Positions 50,213-50,237 of a stretch of 50,237 bases of DNA are shown one piece after another; within the stretch, counting starts at the first letter, position 1, and each line of letters begins with the position of its first letter. The stretch covers positions 1 to 50,237 of the forward strand of contig CAZJRS010000015.1 of the NCBI GenBank assembly GCA_964548585.1, read 5' to 3'. Origin of the DNA: Methanocella_A sp964548585. GTDB lineage: Archaea > Halobacteriota > Methanocellia > Methanocellales > Methanocellaceae. The translations under genes and the position numbers were made by a program. The notes below the pieces were generated by a model. That model was not told where the DNA came from. It did not search any database and worked only from the letters and a program-made list of their open reading frames with translations.

Positions 50213-50237
50213 AACCCTTCATTATACAGGATTAATC

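Overview
The window looks like a chromosomal segment of a methanogenic euryarchaeon, most likely of the Methanocella (Rice Cluster I) type; the genus is my inference from gene content. The pointers are a short CfbA/CbiX chelatase (coenzyme F430/cobamide branch), an MC1 chromatin protein, PGF-CTERM (archaeosortase A) surface proteins, a glutamate synthase split into three genes in the archaeal manner, a bacterial-type gyrase pair, TATA-box promoters, and archaeal families such as TrmB and DUF362. No tRNA, rRNA or CRISPR array was recognised.

Layout. 1-3.4 kb: two tandemly duplicated PGF-CTERM surface-protein genes; the first is cut by the window edge and is followed by a decayed copy of the 3' end of the metallo-beta-lactamase-fold gene that also follows the second. 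3.4-5.1 kb: thiC overlapping cfbA. 5.1-8.6 kb: a membrane protein, MC1 with a Lys-rich repeat tail, a methyltransferase and a ribbon-helix-helix regulator. 8.9-10.4 kb: an aldehyde dehydrogenase. 10.6-15.8 kb: a TrmB-V4R regulator divergent from an ABC-2 exporter, then an MFS transporter. 16-20 kb: a PUA/ASCH-like protein, a TehA/SLAC1 channel, and surface or membrane-anchored proteins. 20-26.8 kb: a QueG-like Fe-S protein divergent from a flavin disulfide oxidoreductase, a possible hemerythrin-like protein, a TPR protein, DUF362 and a BASS transporter. 26.8-30.2 kb: a probable operon of anaerobic sulfatase-maturating enzyme, arylsulfatase, a possible 25-residue ORF and DUF202. 30.3-36 kb: a TlyA-like methyltransferase and gyrB-gyrA. 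36.5-39.9 kb: the three-part glutamate synthase. 40-42 kb: a second ABC-2 exporter behind palindromic operator-like sites. 42-50 kb: a phosphoesterase, a membrane protein with a transglutaminase-like domain, a Cache-HAMP-PAS histidine kinase, a tiny secreted Cys/Trp-rich protein, an orphan nifH-family gene and a Gly/Arg-rich secreted protein.

Two layers stand out beyond the ordinary genes. First, the nifH-family gene has a GGAA-N6-TTCC palindrome between its TATA box and start codon. That is the form of the NrpR nitrogen operator, which suggests nitrogen control of an orphan nifH. Second, the intergenic DNA holds four long inverted-repeat elements made of short-period words (10.4, 15.8, 36.0 and 49.6 kb). 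Two of them share an almost identical unpaired core 20 kb apart, and one has arms of about 220 bp. At three gene ends a 14-16 bp palindrome has been duplicated in tandem. These appear to be non-coding repeat families rather than CRISPR or classical insertion sequences.
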